Source: Eubacteriaceae bacterium (GTDB lineage Bacteria; Bacillota; Clostridia; Eubacteriales; Anaerofustaceae). From it: DNA of 5,338 nt. A program made the position numbers and the translations under genes. Of the stretch, positions 4,779-5,338 are shown piece after piece. Under the pieces are notes generated by a model that was given only the letters and a program-made list of their open reading frames with translations, was not told the DNA's origin and did no database searches. Position 1 is the first letter of the stretch; each line of letters begins with the position of its first letter. The stretch covers positions 1 through 5,338 of the forward strand of contig JAGACT010000245.1 of the NCBI GenBank assembly GCA_017613995.1, written 5' to 3'.

Positions 4779-5338
4779 ATGACAAGAGAAAAAAGGACCG
4801 GAAAAAAAGAAGGCTTCAATTCCGCTCAGTATCTCTTTTTCATTATCATAACGGTATGCACGCTGCTGGTATGTATAGTTGCCGGCAGCGTTAATATACC
4901 GCTGAAAGATACTGTGAGCATCATAATGAAGGCCATCCTCGGAAAAGAGATACCTCCCGGCTCCTACAGGGCGATAATCCTGTCGGTAAGACTGCCGAGA
5001 GTTATTTGCGTTGCCCTGGAGGGCGCAGCTCTTTCTCTGTGCGGCGCTGCCATGCAGGGCCTTCTGCAGAACCCCCTGGCGGACGGTTCCACCATGGGCG
5101 TTTCCTCGGGAGCCGCCCTGGGCGCGGTGCTGTCCCTGGCTTTCGGCATAACCGTTCCTGGATTCGAGCAGCTCGGCACCATGGGTATGTCGATGCTGTT
5201 CGCCTTCGTATCGCTTTTTCTGATCCTTTCTCTTGCCTACAGGCTGGACAACTCGCTGTCGACCTATACGATAATACTCATCGGCGTCATATTCTCGATG
5301 TTCGTCAGCAGCATCCTGTCCCTCGTGGTCACCTTCGC
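4779..5338 (+). CDS. FecCD/BtuC-family ABC transporter permease (partial, runs off the window)
   Basis: From the ATG at 4779 the frame is open to the window end, giving 186 codons of a family that is usually about 330 residues. A basic, charged N-terminus (MTREKRTGKKEG) precedes transmembrane helix 1 (about 18-38). Family motifs follow: SVRLPR at 69-74, CGAAMQGLLQNPLA at 88-101 and GVSSGAALGA at 107-116, then further hydrophobic helices including TIILIGVIFSMF. Such permeases dimerise in the membrane and pass vitamin B12, siderophores or heme from the binding protein, using a BtuD/FecE-type ATPase expected downstream. Only 7 nt separate it from the preceding stop and there is no strong Shine-Dalgarno, just A/G-rich GAGAAAAG at 4761-4768. 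Translation is probably coupled to the upstream gene. Confidence 0.95.
   Translation, partial: MTREKRTGKKEGFNSAQYLFFIIITVCTLLVCIVAGSVNIPLKDTVSIIMKAILGKEIPPGSYRAIILSVRLPRVICVALEGAALSLCGAAMQGLLQNPLADGSTMGVSSGAALGAVLSLAFGITVPGFEQLGTMGMSMLFAFVSLFLILSLAYRLDNSLSTYTIILIGVIFSMFVSSILSLVVTF

Noticed and set aside
3866..4819. A 317-codon - strand frame opposite the substrate-binding protein gene
   Set aside because: It is the antisense shadow of a well-supported lipoprotein gene, has no recognisable domain and no sensible start context.

Overview
The window is a chromosomal replication-origin neighbourhood from a Gram-positive anaerobe, most likely a member of the Clostridia (Bacillota). The evidence is the clostridial-looking DnaA and DnaN proteins, strong AGGAGG ribosome binding sites, a lipobox substrate-binding protein, tandem FMN-binding repeats typical of Clostridia, and a parS site of the standard Bacillota type. 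The species cannot be named from this sequence alone.

Layout, left to right. Positions 1-139 look like the right end of an IS200/IS605-family insertion sequence: nested stems, a terminal imperfect hairpin and a final TTGAC. They abut, without a gap, a 5'-truncated gene for an FMN-binding (SGAT-motif) protein on the + strand, which appears to be a casualty of the insertion. Between this remnant and the convergent dnaN lies a perfect 34-bp palindrome that reads as a bidirectional intrinsic terminator and has a perfect 16-bp parS sequence at its centre. dnaN (beta clamp) and dnaA (initiator) follow on the - strand. They are separated by 233 bp that hold an all-A/T 21-bp tract, a GC-rich hairpin, inverted repeats and a likely dnaN promoter, which makes this the best oriC candidate. 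The dnaN ribosome binding site is split from its start codon by a strong hairpin.

Upstream of dnaA is a roughly 460-bp divergent intergenic region. Its dnaA side carries two operator-like palindromes 22 bp apart and near-consensus DnaA boxes. Its other side has a good sigma-A promoter and a highly structured, roughly 140-nt leader in front of a + strand ABC uptake operon. The operon starts with a BtuF/FepB-type lipoprotein and continues 7 nt later with a FecCD/BtuC-family permease that runs off the window.

Functionally, DnaA would bind the flanking intergenic regions to open the origin, DnaN would load as the polymerase clamp, and ParB would bind the parS site to organise and segregate the origin region. 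The transporter genes are an unrelated metal-chelate or corrinoid uptake system that happens to sit beside the origin. The points most worth a second look are the parS-in-terminator, the split dnaN ribosome binding site, the structured leader of the transporter operon, and a DnaA DNA-binding domain with altered contact residues in a window without any canonical DnaA box.
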